A DNA stretch of 34,329 bases. Source: an uncultured Flavobacteriales bacterium (GTDB lineage: Bacteria > Bacteroidota > Bacteroidia > Flavobacteriales_D > Sanyastnellaceae). The notes below the pieces were generated by a model. That model did not search any database. It was given only the letters and a program-made list of their open reading frames with translations, and was not told the origin of the DNA. Location: positions 1 through 34,329 of the forward strand of contig CAJQKK010000066.1 in NCBI GenBank assembly GCA_905478895.1, in the 5' to 3' direction. A program made the position numbers and the translations under genes. How positions within the stretch are numbered: position 1 is the stretch's first letter; each line of letters opens with the position of its first letter. Positions 5,468-13,144 of the stretch are shown here, piece by piece.

Positions 5468-7738
5468 TTACGACTCCTCTCCAGCTTCACTGGATTCATC
5501 TTTTTTGGTCGCAGCCTTCTTGGCCGGAGCTTTTTTAGCCGCAGCCTTTTTCGCTGCAGGCTTTTTCGCTGCAGGCTTTTTCGCTGCGGGCTTTTTCGCA
5601 GCCGCTTTCTTCGCTGGCGCTTTCTTCGCCGGAGCTTCTTCTGCCGCCGGAGCTTCTTCAGCCACCGGAGCTTCTTCTGCCGCCGGAGCTTCTTCTGCCG
5701 CCGGAGCTTCTTCTGCCGCAGCAGCCGCTTTTTTCGGAGCTGCTTTCTTTGGAGCGGGCTCTTTTTCTTTCGTTGCCTCTGGTGCGTCATCCATCTGCTC
5801 TTTCAAAGCAGAAAGCACATCCAAATCGCCGAATGTGCTGCGTTCGACGTTGGAATTGACTTCATTCATCATGCGGTTTCCACCACCACCCGTTCGAGGC
5901 TTGCGCTCTTTAGGTGCTGAAGCAACAGGCGCTTCTTCGAATGTTCGCGTATGACTCACAGTGATGCGCTTCGCATTGCGATTGAACTCAAGAACAACAA
6001 AATCTGCACTTTCTTCAAGGGCAATGGCTGTTCCATCTTCTTTGGTTAAATGCTTGGCATTGCATGAACCTTCCAATCCGTAAGGCAGAGCGATTGCAGA
6101 CTGGTTTCCTTCGATTTTAACGACCGTACCTGAATGCTTCGATCCAACGGCAAAGATTGTTTCAAAGACCTCCCACGGATTCTCCTCGAGTTGTTTGTGC
6201 CCCAAACTCATGCGACGATTGTCTTTATCGAGTTCAAGCACGACTACGTCAATGGTGTCGCCAACGCTGCAAAATTCAGATGGATGCTTGATTTTCTTTG
6301 ACCAGCTGAGATCAGAGATGTGCACCAGGCCATCGATTCCCTCCTCCAATTCAACGAACAGGCCGAAGTTGGTGAAGTTTCGGACGGTTCCCGATTGCTT
6401 GGAATTCAACGGGTACCGTTGATCGATCTCCGCCCATGGATCTTGCTTGAGCTGCTTCAGTCCGAGAGACATCTTTCGTTCTTCTCGGTCGATATTGAGG
6501 ATGACACATTCAATGTCATCACCAACGTTGAGGAAGTCCTGCGCGCTTCTTAAGTGCTGTGACCAGCTCATTTCGGAAACGTGGAGCAAACCTTCAACGC
6601 CTGGAGCGATTTCAACAAACGCACCGTAGTCGGCGAGGACCACGACCTTTCCTTTGATCCGTCCACCTTCGACGAGATCCTCTGTCATGGAATCCCAAGG
6701 ATGCGGGGTCAATTGCTTCATTCCAAGAGCAATTCGCTTTTTGTCGTCATCAAAGTCAAGGATAACAACATTGAGCTTCTGATCCAATTCAACCAGCTCC
6801 TCTGGGTGGTTGACTCGGCCCCAAGACATGTCGGTGATGTGAACCAGTCCATCGATGCCTCCGAGATCGACGAATACGCCGTAAGAGGTGATGTTCTTGA
6901 CTGTTCCCTCGAGGACTTGTCCCTTCTCGAGTCCGCCAATGATGATGCGTTTTTGCTCCTCGAGCTCAGCTTCAATTAAGGCCTTGTGGGATACAACGAC
7001 GTTTTTGAATTCTTGGTTGATTTTGACAACCTTGAAATCCATTTGCTTTCCAACGTAAACGTCAAAGTCACGGATTGGCTTGACGTCAACTTGAGAGCCA
7101 GGGAGGAATGCTTCAATTCCAAAGACATCGACGATCAAGCCACCTTTCGTGCGGCACTTCACTTCACCTTGGATAATGATGTCTTGTTCTTTGGCTTCGT
7201 TGATCTTGTCCCAAGCCGAGAAGATCCGCGCTGTGCGGTGTGAAACGACGAGTTGGCCGTTCTTATCTTCTTGTCGCTCAATGAAAATGGGCACGATGTC
7301 CCCCACCTTTAAATCAGGATTGTAACGGAATTCGTTAGCGCTTACAACGCCTTCGGATTTGTAGCCGATGTTCACAACCACTTCCTTTTTAGAGATGGAG
7401 ATGATTGTTCCGTCAACTACTTCCTTCTCGCGAATGAGATTCAGTGAGTTTTCATAAGTGGCTTCGAGCTCCTTGCGATCATCCTTTGAAAAATCATCTG
7501 TATCGGATTCGAATGCTTCCCAATCAAAGTCGCCAGGCTCTGCGAGTGCAGGGCGTTCGGTGAGGATTTCAACGGGCTTTGGAACGGCAGCTTCCTCAGG
7601 GACTTCTTCTGTCGCTTCGGCAGTTGTTTCTTCAGTGGTGGCTTCTGCTGTGTCAGTGGAAGCTTCCGGAGTTTTCTCCGGTTGCTGAGGAGCAGCTTCT
7701 TCGTTGTGCTCTTCAGGCTTCTGGGTTTCTTCGCTCAT
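5468..7738 (-). CDS. rpsA: 30S ribosomal protein S1 with acidic N-terminus and histone H1-like C-terminal tail
   Basis: Ribosomal protein S1 (756 residues), which binds mRNA on the 30S subunit. Six S1 (OB-fold) repeats lie at about 105-170, 187-252, 273-342, 360-428, 445-514 and 532-597; repeats 3 to 5 are canonical (GxVxNxTxxGxFVxL...GLVHISDxSW), while 1, 2 and 6 are diverged, as usual. Before them is a 70-residue Glu/Thr-rich acidic segment. After them a glycine/arginine linker leads to a low-complexity tail: five EEAPxA units (676-705), then a Lys/Ala/Pro run of AAKKP type (704-746), ending DESSEAGEES. The start MSEETQKP at 7738 is preferred; the frame is open to 7798, but the extra residues would lie within the structured leader. 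A promoter box at 7828 and a terminator at 5415 bracket a monocistronic transcript. Confidence 0.96.
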   Translation of the reverse strand: MSEETQKPEEHNEEAAPQQPEKTPEASTDTAEATTEETTAEATEEVPEEAAVPKPVEILTERPALAEPGDFDWEAFESDTDDFSKDDRKELEATYENSLNLIREKEVVDGTIISISKKEVVVNIGYKSEGVVSANEFRYNPDLKVGDIVPIFIERQEDKNGQLVVSHRTARIFSAWDKINEAKEQDIIIQGEVKCRTKGGLIVDVFGIEAFLPGSQVDVKPIRDFDVYVGKQMDFKVVKINQEFKNVVVSHKALIEAELEEQKRIIIGGLEKGQVLEGTVKNITSYGVFVDLGGIDGLVHITDMSWGRVNHPEELVELDQKLNVVILDFDDDKKRIALGMKQLTPHPWDSMTEDLVEGGRIKGKVVVLADYGAFVEIAPGVEGLLHVSEMSWSQHLRSAQDFLNVGDDIECVILNIDREERKMSLGLKQLKQDPWAEIDQRYPLNSKQSGTVRNFTNFGLFVELEEGIDGLVHISDLSWSKKIKHPSEFCSVGDTIDVVVLELDKDNRRMSLGHKQLEENPWEVFETIFAVGSKHSGTVVKIEGNQSAIALPYGLEGSCNAKHLTKEDGTAIALEESADFVVLEFNRNAKRITVSHTRTFEEAPVASAPKERKPRTGGGGNRMMNEVNSNVERSTFGDLDVLSALKEQMDDAPEATKEKEPAPKKAAPKKAAAAAEEAPAAEEAPAAEEAPVAEEAPAAEEAPAKKAPAKKAAAKKPAAKKPAAKKPAAKKAAAKKAPAKKAATKKDESSEAGEES
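5501..5629 (-). repeat. Lys/Ala/Pro-rich 15-base repeats in the rpsA tail
   Basis: In-frame degenerate repeats, clearest as three tandem 15-base units encoding AAKKP at about 5536-5595, flanked by PAKKA variants. All copies keep frame. The encoded peptide resembles the C-terminal tails of H1-type DNA-binding proteins. Confidence 0.85.
5624..5713 (-). repeat. Five tandem 18-base repeats encoding EEAPxA
   Basis: The plus strand shows gccgccggagcttcttct five times with few changes, encoding EEAPAA (one copy EEAPVA). The high nucleotide identity suggests recent slippage or unequal recombination within rpsA. Confidence 0.9.
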
Positions 7739-7759
7739 GGCTTTCCCAGGGGTTTTGTA

Positions 7760-7815
7760 TTTCGCACCAGGACCAATGCGAAAGGATGTAATATGCACTC
7801 CATGTCCTTGTGGAG
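7760..7815 (-). promoter_or_regulatory. Structured 5' leader of rpsA with two hairpins
   Basis: Between the promoter box at 7828 and the rpsA start at 7738 the RNA has room for about 85 bases. Two stems are visible: TTTCGCA paired with TGCGAAA (7760-7783, 10-base loop that can be narrowed by G-U pairs) and CTCCA paired with TGGAG (7798-7815). The first ends 21 bases before the start codon. S1 represses its own translation in E. coli, so an autoregulatory leader is a reasonable but untested inference. Confidence 0.45.
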
Positions 7816-7827
7816 CTTAAATCGAGT

Positions 7828-7836
7828 GCAAAAGTA
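7828..7836 (-). promoter_or_regulatory. Putative -7 promoter box of rpsA
   Basis: The minus strand reads TACTTTTGC, an exact TAnnTTTG match. A TTTC lies about 15-18 bases upstream as a possible -33 element. The predicted leader is about 85 bases. Confidence 0.55.
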
Positions 7837-7871
7837 AGTAAAATTTAGTTGAAACCATGGGCCAGTGATTA

Positions 7872-9548
7872 TTAATCGAGCACGAACAGTTTGGATGGTT
7901 TTCTAGCGTCCGTATGTGCATCCGTCCATTGAATGAAATATATGCCTGCCGGGAGGTTCATTTCAATTCCTTCGCTTCGGATGCTTGACCAATGCATGAC
8001 TTGCTGTCCGTTTGCGTTAAATATGCGGCCTGCGGAAGCGGCCTGCAAAAGCTGACCGTTGCGAATCGGATTCGGATACGGCTCCTTCCAGTTCAGAATA
8101 GGGTTCGTTCCTAAGCCATTTCCGGCTCCGTTGCTAGCGTTGGGTGTCGGCAGATTAAACGCGATCCATGGAAGACCCGCATCATAACTGCGGCCAAACG
8201 ATTTCCCGAGCGAAAGAGCTGGCACATCGATGGCATCAGCGATGGTGAAACCATCTGGCGAGCGGAGTGCAAGTGGCTCACCGTTGGAGCTAATCTTGAA
8301 ATTCGCGTGGTTCCATCCCTGTGATTCGTCTTCGTCTGCAAAAATCATCAGAAAGCCTGATGGAGGAATGATTGTTGAGTCACAATTACACGAAGGAATT
8401 AACCACTTCTGTGGCTGATCCAAACGATCTGTCAAATAATAATTTGCAATATCAATCGGTGTGTTGCCAAAATTATAAATTTCAATCCAGTCGTCGTATT
8501 CTCCTGTATTGTCCGCATACGTAATGAAATTATCGGACTGGACTTCGTTAATGACGAGGCTTCCAGGCTGGATGATTTGCAGGGCATTGGTTGCACGCGC
8601 GGTTGGAAAATCAAAAACGATCCAATTGAGCGAGCCGTCCTGTTCCCTGCCCCAGCTCTGATCCTCTGCCAAATTATCATTCCATTCAGCAGAATCGATG
8701 ATTGCCCCGTCATTGCCAATAAGGTTGAGCGTGCCGCCTTCAGACGGCGAGAGCGATACGTGGTTACTTCCTTGTTCTACTTCATTGTCAAACCAAAAGA
8801 TTTGGAACCCATTGGATGGGATGGTAGTCAGCCAAGGTTCAGTGTTCTCAAAGGTGTGGGAAACTCCGTTGATTTGAAGTGTGTACCCCGCAAGATTCAC
8901 TTGATCGTCATTTGGATTAAAGAGTTCAACCCAGGCATCGAATTCATTCATTTCATCCGCTACCGTAGAAGTGTTCGCAACTTGGATTTCATTGATGTAA
9001 AGCAAAGATGGGCTGAGAATTGTTTCGGCATTCGGCGCATCTGGAGTTGGGCTATTGAAATATTGCCATTCGGCACAACCGTCACACGTGGCGCCAAATG
9101 AGATGTTGTCCTGCTGAATTCCGAATGAAACGCTATCGATAATGGTTATGCCATCCGTACCAACAAAATAGACGGTCTCCCCTTCCCCGCTTAGTTTGAA
9201 ATTCGCATGGTCCGAACCTTGCTGTTCATCCTTGTCACACCAGATGCGAATGTGGCCATTGGGCAGGATGGTTGTTAATCCCGGATCATCCAAAGGAAAA
9301 ATCCATTTGTCCAGACTGTCCGGGTCATCGGTTAAATGATACCCCGCCAAATCCTGAATTCCGCCACCATTGTACAATTCCACCCAATCTTCGTATTGAA
9401 AGAAATCATCATAATCCAATGAAGCATTAGATGCCAATATCTCGTTGATTTGGATATTCTGACCTGTGGAAATCGTTGCAATCGATATGTTAAGCAGCAG
9501 CAATATCAATAGCTTGAGACCGCGGTTTTGGTGTTCGATTCGTTTCAT
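7872..9548 (-). CDS. Secreted protein with three lamin-tail domains and T9SS sorting domain
   Basis: Protein of 558 residues. A signal peptide (1-30, hydrophobic LKLLILLLLNISIATIS, then TGQ) is followed by three tandem lamin-tail-domain modules at 31-173, 181-321 and 329-472. Each begins with (I/V)NEIxxxN, has an ExxDWVELYN-like strand, GYxLTD, a P(N/S)GxxxxxxDxxxxxGxxHxxFxxS segment, and ends with NxPTPxAxNA. The last about 70 residues (YPNPIRNGQL to PSKLFVLD) form a T9SS sorting domain. The start at 9548 (MKRIEH) gives the signal peptide; the frame runs open to 9677 but overlaps the upstream gene. It lies 25 bases after the stop of the TPR/PD40/SPOR gene, so the two are likely cotranscribed. 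Bacterial lamin-tail modules are often attached to surface nucleases and phosphatases, but no enzyme domain is seen here. Confidence 0.9.
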   Translation of the reverse strand: MKRIEHQNRGLKLLILLLLNISIATISTGQNIQINEILASNASLDYDDFFQYEDWVELYNGGGIQDLAGYHLTDDPDSLDKWIFPLDDPGLTTILPNGHIRIWCDKDEQQGSDHANFKLSGEGETVYFVGTDGITIIDSVSFGIQQDNISFGATCDGCAEWQYFNSPTPDAPNAETILSPSLLYINEIQVANTSTVADEMNEFDAWVELFNPNDDQVNLAGYTLQINGVSHTFENTEPWLTTIPSNGFQIFWFDNEVEQGSNHVSLSPSEGGTLNLIGNDGAIIDSAEWNDNLAEDQSWGREQDGSLNWIVFDFPTARATNALQIIQPGSLVINEVQSDNFITYADNTGEYDDWIEIYNFGNTPIDIANYYLTDRLDQPQKWLIPSCNCDSTIIPPSGFLMIFADEDESQGWNHANFKISSNGEPLALRSPDGFTIADAIDVPALSLGKSFGRSYDAGLPWIAFNLPTPNASNGAGNGLGTNPILNWKEPYPNPIRNGQLLQAASAGRIFNANGQQVMHWSSIRSEGIEMNLPAGIYFIQWTDAHTDARKPSKLFVLD

Positions 9549-9573
9549 GAAAATGATAAAGACGTGGCGCCCG

Positions 9574-12500
9574 CTATTCGTTGATGATTTGCAATTCTGT
9601 ATTTCTAAAGCCGCGATCAATGCAAACTTCCATTGCTTTCTTCGCAGCCTCCAAGTTCGGGAAAGTTTTGGAAACATAAACGGTAGAGTTCCCTGAGCGT
9701 ATTGTAGTCAATGGGATCTCGTTTCCGAGTCGGAGCAAACGCGCTACCTGTGCCGGTTCCAGATGCTCTTCAAACTGAACGATTTTCAATCGAAACTGTC
9801 TTCCCCTGCTCTCTTTCTTCTTCTTGGCTTTTGCCTCGGGTTTTTCAGAGGCTGTGACAACCACATTGGGTTTAGCGGCAACTTGGATTGTTTCTTTCGC
9901 TACAGGTTTGATGAAAGCATCAGGGATTTCTCGCTGGATTTCTGTGAGCAATGACTTCGCATCCATTGAAGATTCGAAGGTTCCAAGCATGTATCGATTG
10001 ATGCCATCGGTAGACGTTTCTTTGGTGGATTGTTCGAACCACTTGGATTTATTTTTGGGCGAACCTTTGAAGGCGCCAATCTGAATGGTGAAGTGATTCC
10101 GTTCAAATGCTTCAGGCGAAGTATTGGCTACGCGGTCACTGCTTGGAGTTGGCATCGGATTGATCTCCGCTACAGCAACTTCAACGGATGCACGAGTTAC
10201 AGGCTCGGATTCGTCCTTTGATGTTGATTCAGGAATCGGTTGTCCGATTGACGTGGCAGTTGCAGGAGCAGCAATAGCGATCGATGCAACGTCAACTTTG
10301 TCTTGACGTGGAGTGATTGTCCCGCCAAATAGCGCATGCAATTCTGCTTCTAGGCTTGAACGCATGGCGATTGCGTTAGTCATTGATTCTCTGTAGCCTT
10401 GAGCTTGAGTGCTTTTTGTCCGAATCACATCGAGTTCTTCCAAGTACAATTCTGCCTGTTGCACAATGGGAGCATTGTTTTCAGAGAACATTTCAAATCC
10501 TGAGTAGTCATTCGATTCATTTTCGGTTGAAGCCCCAAACGTTTGCCACCATTGCCCTGCTGTCATTTGAGCTTCTTCCTTCACGACGTCTCTTTTGTCA
10601 GCTCCTTGCCGGAATGTTTCCCATGCCAAGCCAACCGCTGCTTGGCCCCGGGCCATTTGTTCCTTTGGAAGGTTGGCCTCTTTCGCATCTTCAATCAATC
10701 CCCCAGACCGAATAAACCAAGATTGGGCGTTTTCCATTTCCGGCAACGTATATACCCCAAGCTCCTGGACGTTGATGATGCTATCGGTGAGTTGATTCCA
10801 TAAAATCTCTTGAGCTCCAAACCACTTAAAGCTCAGCGAATCTTCCTTTTGAACAGTGCTTGATGCGGCGAGTTGAATGGCTTCTGATAGGTTTTGATTC
10901 TTTCCAGTGTATTCGAGGAATTCTGCACGAAACTCAGAGGACTCCATGGGAAATGCTTCCGTAATCCAACGATCATAGACCAGATGGGCTTCGATTCGCC
11001 GGTGCATGTCTTGGATTTGGACCAATGCCGAAGCGGTTGCCTTCACCTGGGCGTTCACATAATCAGAAATGGTTAGCCAATCTTGCGAAATATTGAGTCT
11101 GCCCGCTAGGTGCTTATCAATGGTGTTTTTCCAGACCTTCCATGCATTTAAATTGTTCGCTGTAACACTGGCAAGACCTTTTGATTTTTCAGAGAGTACT
11201 CCGAGTGCAGGTTCTCCAAATCGTTTGATCGCATTTTGAACCTGCCATTTGTTGCTTCCAGGGGCTTCCCAACAATGAATTGTCTCTATGTTGTTTTGAA
11301 GTTGCATCGCTCTTGAACGAATGTTGCTGACTGTTTCTGGCGTCTCTTTGGGGTTGATTTCTCCGATTTCTTCTAAGGCTTTCACCACCCAACTGGGGAT
11401 CGAATGTTCTCCTAGTTCGTAGCTTCCGGGAGACACGGATTCCTGGGCCATTAAAATGCGTTGGATGTTGGCGGGCTCACTATTCCCGTTTCTCAATTCA
11501 TTTGCTAATCCAGCATTTACATCTTCGAACCAAATCCCCTTGTGTTGATTCGCCTTCATCGCAGCCGTACTCCAACGGAGCGCTGGCTCATCAACATAAT
11601 TTGACGGGCGCCCAACCAGTCCGACTTTGCCTTTTTCAGTTTTGCCTACAACCAGGTCGTTCATTGCCATTTTCGGCGATGTTGCGGACGGTATTTGGAT
11701 CGATTCTTCCCAAAGCGTGACGCCATTTTCATCTTTCCAAATCAATGCAATAGCACTATTGTCTTGAAAAATGAGGTCCATAGGTTCCTGGTTGTTGCCG
11801 TCCATTGTCAGCAATTCAACTCCTGCAGTCATGTTGGTGATGATCAAACGTCCCTTCTTAATGTCCTCGTCAATTTTCACCCGCAGCGCGACAGGCTGGG
11901 ATGTTTTCAGTTCATCGTTGATCTGTAGGATTTCTTTTCCTTCGAAATCTTGGTTTCGGTTCGTGGAAAGCCATTTTGATTCGTTCCTAGGACTGGCATA
12001 GTAAAGAAATTCATCGGATGAACTGTTTATTTCCATTGGCAACTGAACGACAGCACTTAGGTTGTCCTCTAGGGGCTCTGATGCGAAGAAGTCACCGCTC
12101 ACCTGAAAAACATCAAGACCGCCGAATGATTCAGGGCGAGAGCTACTGAAAAAAAGTTGATCAGCGGACCCCATCGCATTATCAAGGGAAACACAGATTG
12201 GCGAACAGTCATCAAATTCACTATTGATTGGTGCTGGCAATCGTTCGGGCTCCCCATAAACTCCCATGCCATTGACCGATACACGGTAAATGTCGAGACC
12301 AGTGTCGCCTTGTCTTCCGTAGCTCGCATAAAAGGCATGTCGTTTGCTAGGCAGCCAATGCATCGTTGAGTGATAGTTGTTTTTCTTATCATAACGGGTC
12401 CGCAGTGCTTCAGGCGTCTTCAGAATGCGTCCGTCTTCGATCGGCATTTCGAAAAGACGGAAATAATCATTGGAATGGGAAATTAGCGTGGAATGTACCT

Positions 12501-13053
12501 CGAAGTTTATCGCATCAATGGGCATTGACTCCTTGGTCAAACATTGACCATAACAAAGCTTAGCGTCGGTTAACCAAGGTTCATTGGTTCTTCCAGAATC
12601 GATGGCCTTCCTGTAGTGCCCTAATGCTCCCTGGAAATTGTAGTTCAAATGCATCAGTCGTCCCTGATAATAATGCCATTCAGATGCGTGCTCAGTTTCT
12701 AAAATCCCCAAATCTTTCGCCCAACGCAGGTGTTCTTCTGCTTCTGATAGCCTGCTTGACGTGTAGGTGCAGATGGAGCCATAACGGAAATGGAGAAAAG
12801 AGCGTTCACTGGCGATGCTTACGAGATGCGCAAACAAGCCGTACGCTTTACTCATTTCTCCTGCTTCGAAGGATTCCTCTGCACGATGAACATTTTTTGC
12901 CAGGTCTTTTTCCGTCCAATCCGCCCCCTGGGCATCCAGACCAGAGGCAGCAAGAAAGTGAAAGATCCCGATCAAAAGAAGAGACTGTAGCTTGGCTCGA
13001 ATGGAGGCAGAGCTAATCAAGGGAGTGCAAACAGGTAAGCGCATTTTCGGCAT
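9574..13053 (-). CDS. Exported TPR / PD40 / tandem SPOR-like envelope protein
   Basis: Protein of 1159 residues of unknown function. A signal peptide with hydrophobic core LQSLLLIGIFHFLAASGLDAQ is followed by a TPR-like helical region (about 58-158), then PD40/WD40-like propeller repeats (about 228-320, with HAFYASYGRQGDTGLDIYRV and DQLFFSSSRPESFGGLDVFQ), a long helical middle, and two SPOR-like modules at the end (about 986-1053, starting FTIQIGAF, and 1085-1159, starting FRLKIVQF), joined by a Lys-rich linker. The TPR-PD40 layout is shared with OmpA-family proteins such as PorE of Bacteroidota, but here SPOR replaces OmpA as a possible peptidoglycan anchor. The start at 13053 (MPKMRLP) has an A-rich upstream sequence and a shorter n-region; the frame is open to an ATG at 13104. 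It precedes the lamin-tail T9SS gene by 25 bases. Confidence 0.8.
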   Translation of the reverse strand: MPKMRLPVCTPLISSASIRAKLQSLLLIGIFHFLAASGLDAQGADWTEKDLAKNVHRAEESFEAGEMSKAYGLFAHLVSIASERSFLHFRYGSICTYTSSRLSEAEEHLRWAKDLGILETEHASEWHYYQGRLMHLNYNFQGALGHYRKAIDSGRTNEPWLTDAKLCYGQCLTKESMPIDAINFEVHSTLISHSNDYFRLFEMPIEDGRILKTPEALRTRYDKKNNYHSTMHWLPSKRHAFYASYGRQGDTGLDIYRVSVNGMGVYGEPERLPAPINSEFDDCSPICVSLDNAMGSADQLFFSSSRPESFGGLDVFQVSGDFFASEPLEDNLSAVVQLPMEINSSSDEFLYYASPRNESKWLSTNRNQDFEGKEILQINDELKTSQPVALRVKIDEDIKKGRLIITNMTAGVELLTMDGNNQEPMDLIFQDNSAIALIWKDENGVTLWEESIQIPSATSPKMAMNDLVVGKTEKGKVGLVGRPSNYVDEPALRWSTAAMKANQHKGIWFEDVNAGLANELRNGNSEPANIQRILMAQESVSPGSYELGEHSIPSWVVKALEEIGEINPKETPETVSNIRSRAMQLQNNIETIHCWEAPGSNKWQVQNAIKRFGEPALGVLSEKSKGLASVTANNLNAWKVWKNTIDKHLAGRLNISQDWLTISDYVNAQVKATASALVQIQDMHRRIEAHLVYDRWITEAFPMESSEFRAEFLEYTGKNQNLSEAIQLAASSTVQKEDSLSFKWFGAQEILWNQLTDSIINVQELGVYTLPEMENAQSWFIRSGGLIEDAKEANLPKEQMARGQAAVGLAWETFRQGADKRDVVKEEAQMTAGQWWQTFGASTENESNDYSGFEMFSENNAPIVQQAELYLEELDVIRTKSTQAQGYRESMTNAIAMRSSLEAELHALFGGTITPRQDKVDVASIAIAAPATATSIGQPIPESTSKDESEPVTRASVEVAVAEINPMPTPSSDRVANTSPEAFERNHFTIQIGAFKGSPKNKSKWFEQSTKETSTDGINRYMLGTFESSMDAKSLLTEIQREIPDAFIKPVAKETIQVAAKPNVVVTASEKPEAKAKKKKESRGRQFRLKIVQFEEHLEPAQVARLLRLGNEIPLTTIRSGNSTVYVSKTFPNLEAAKKAMEVCIDRGFRNTELQIINE

Positions 13054-13108
13054 GTTTATTCGACGACAAGTTATAGGCTGTTTTGAACGATGCTCGGAGC
13101 TCATCCAT

Positions 13109-13117
13109 TAGCTTTGC
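13109..13117 (+). promoter_or_regulatory. Putative -7 promoter box of pruA
   Basis: The plus strand reads TAGCTTTGC, an exact TAnnTTTG match, 27 bases before the pruA ATG. A TTTTG lies about 23 bases upstream, slightly far for a -33 element. An A-rich stretch before the ATG would serve as the ribosome-binding region. Confidence 0.5.
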
Positions 13118-13144
13118 ACAAACAATTGAATAAAAAACAAGCTC

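Noticed and set aside
5430-5954. Plus-strand open frame of 174 codons rich in Ala/Phe/Gly, membrane-protein-like
   Set aside because: It is the antisense of the repetitive rpsA tail; the hydrophobic composition is forced by complementing Lys/Ala/Glu codons, and rpsA is certain.
7739-7798. N-terminal extension of S1 to 7798
   Set aside because: The added 20 residues run through the leader hairpin and do not resemble S1 N-termini, whereas MSEETQKP does.
9549-9677. Upstream extension of the lamin-tail protein to 9677
   Set aside because: It overlaps the end of the SPOR gene and would bury the signal peptide 43 residues inside; the ATG at 9548 gives a normal signal peptide.
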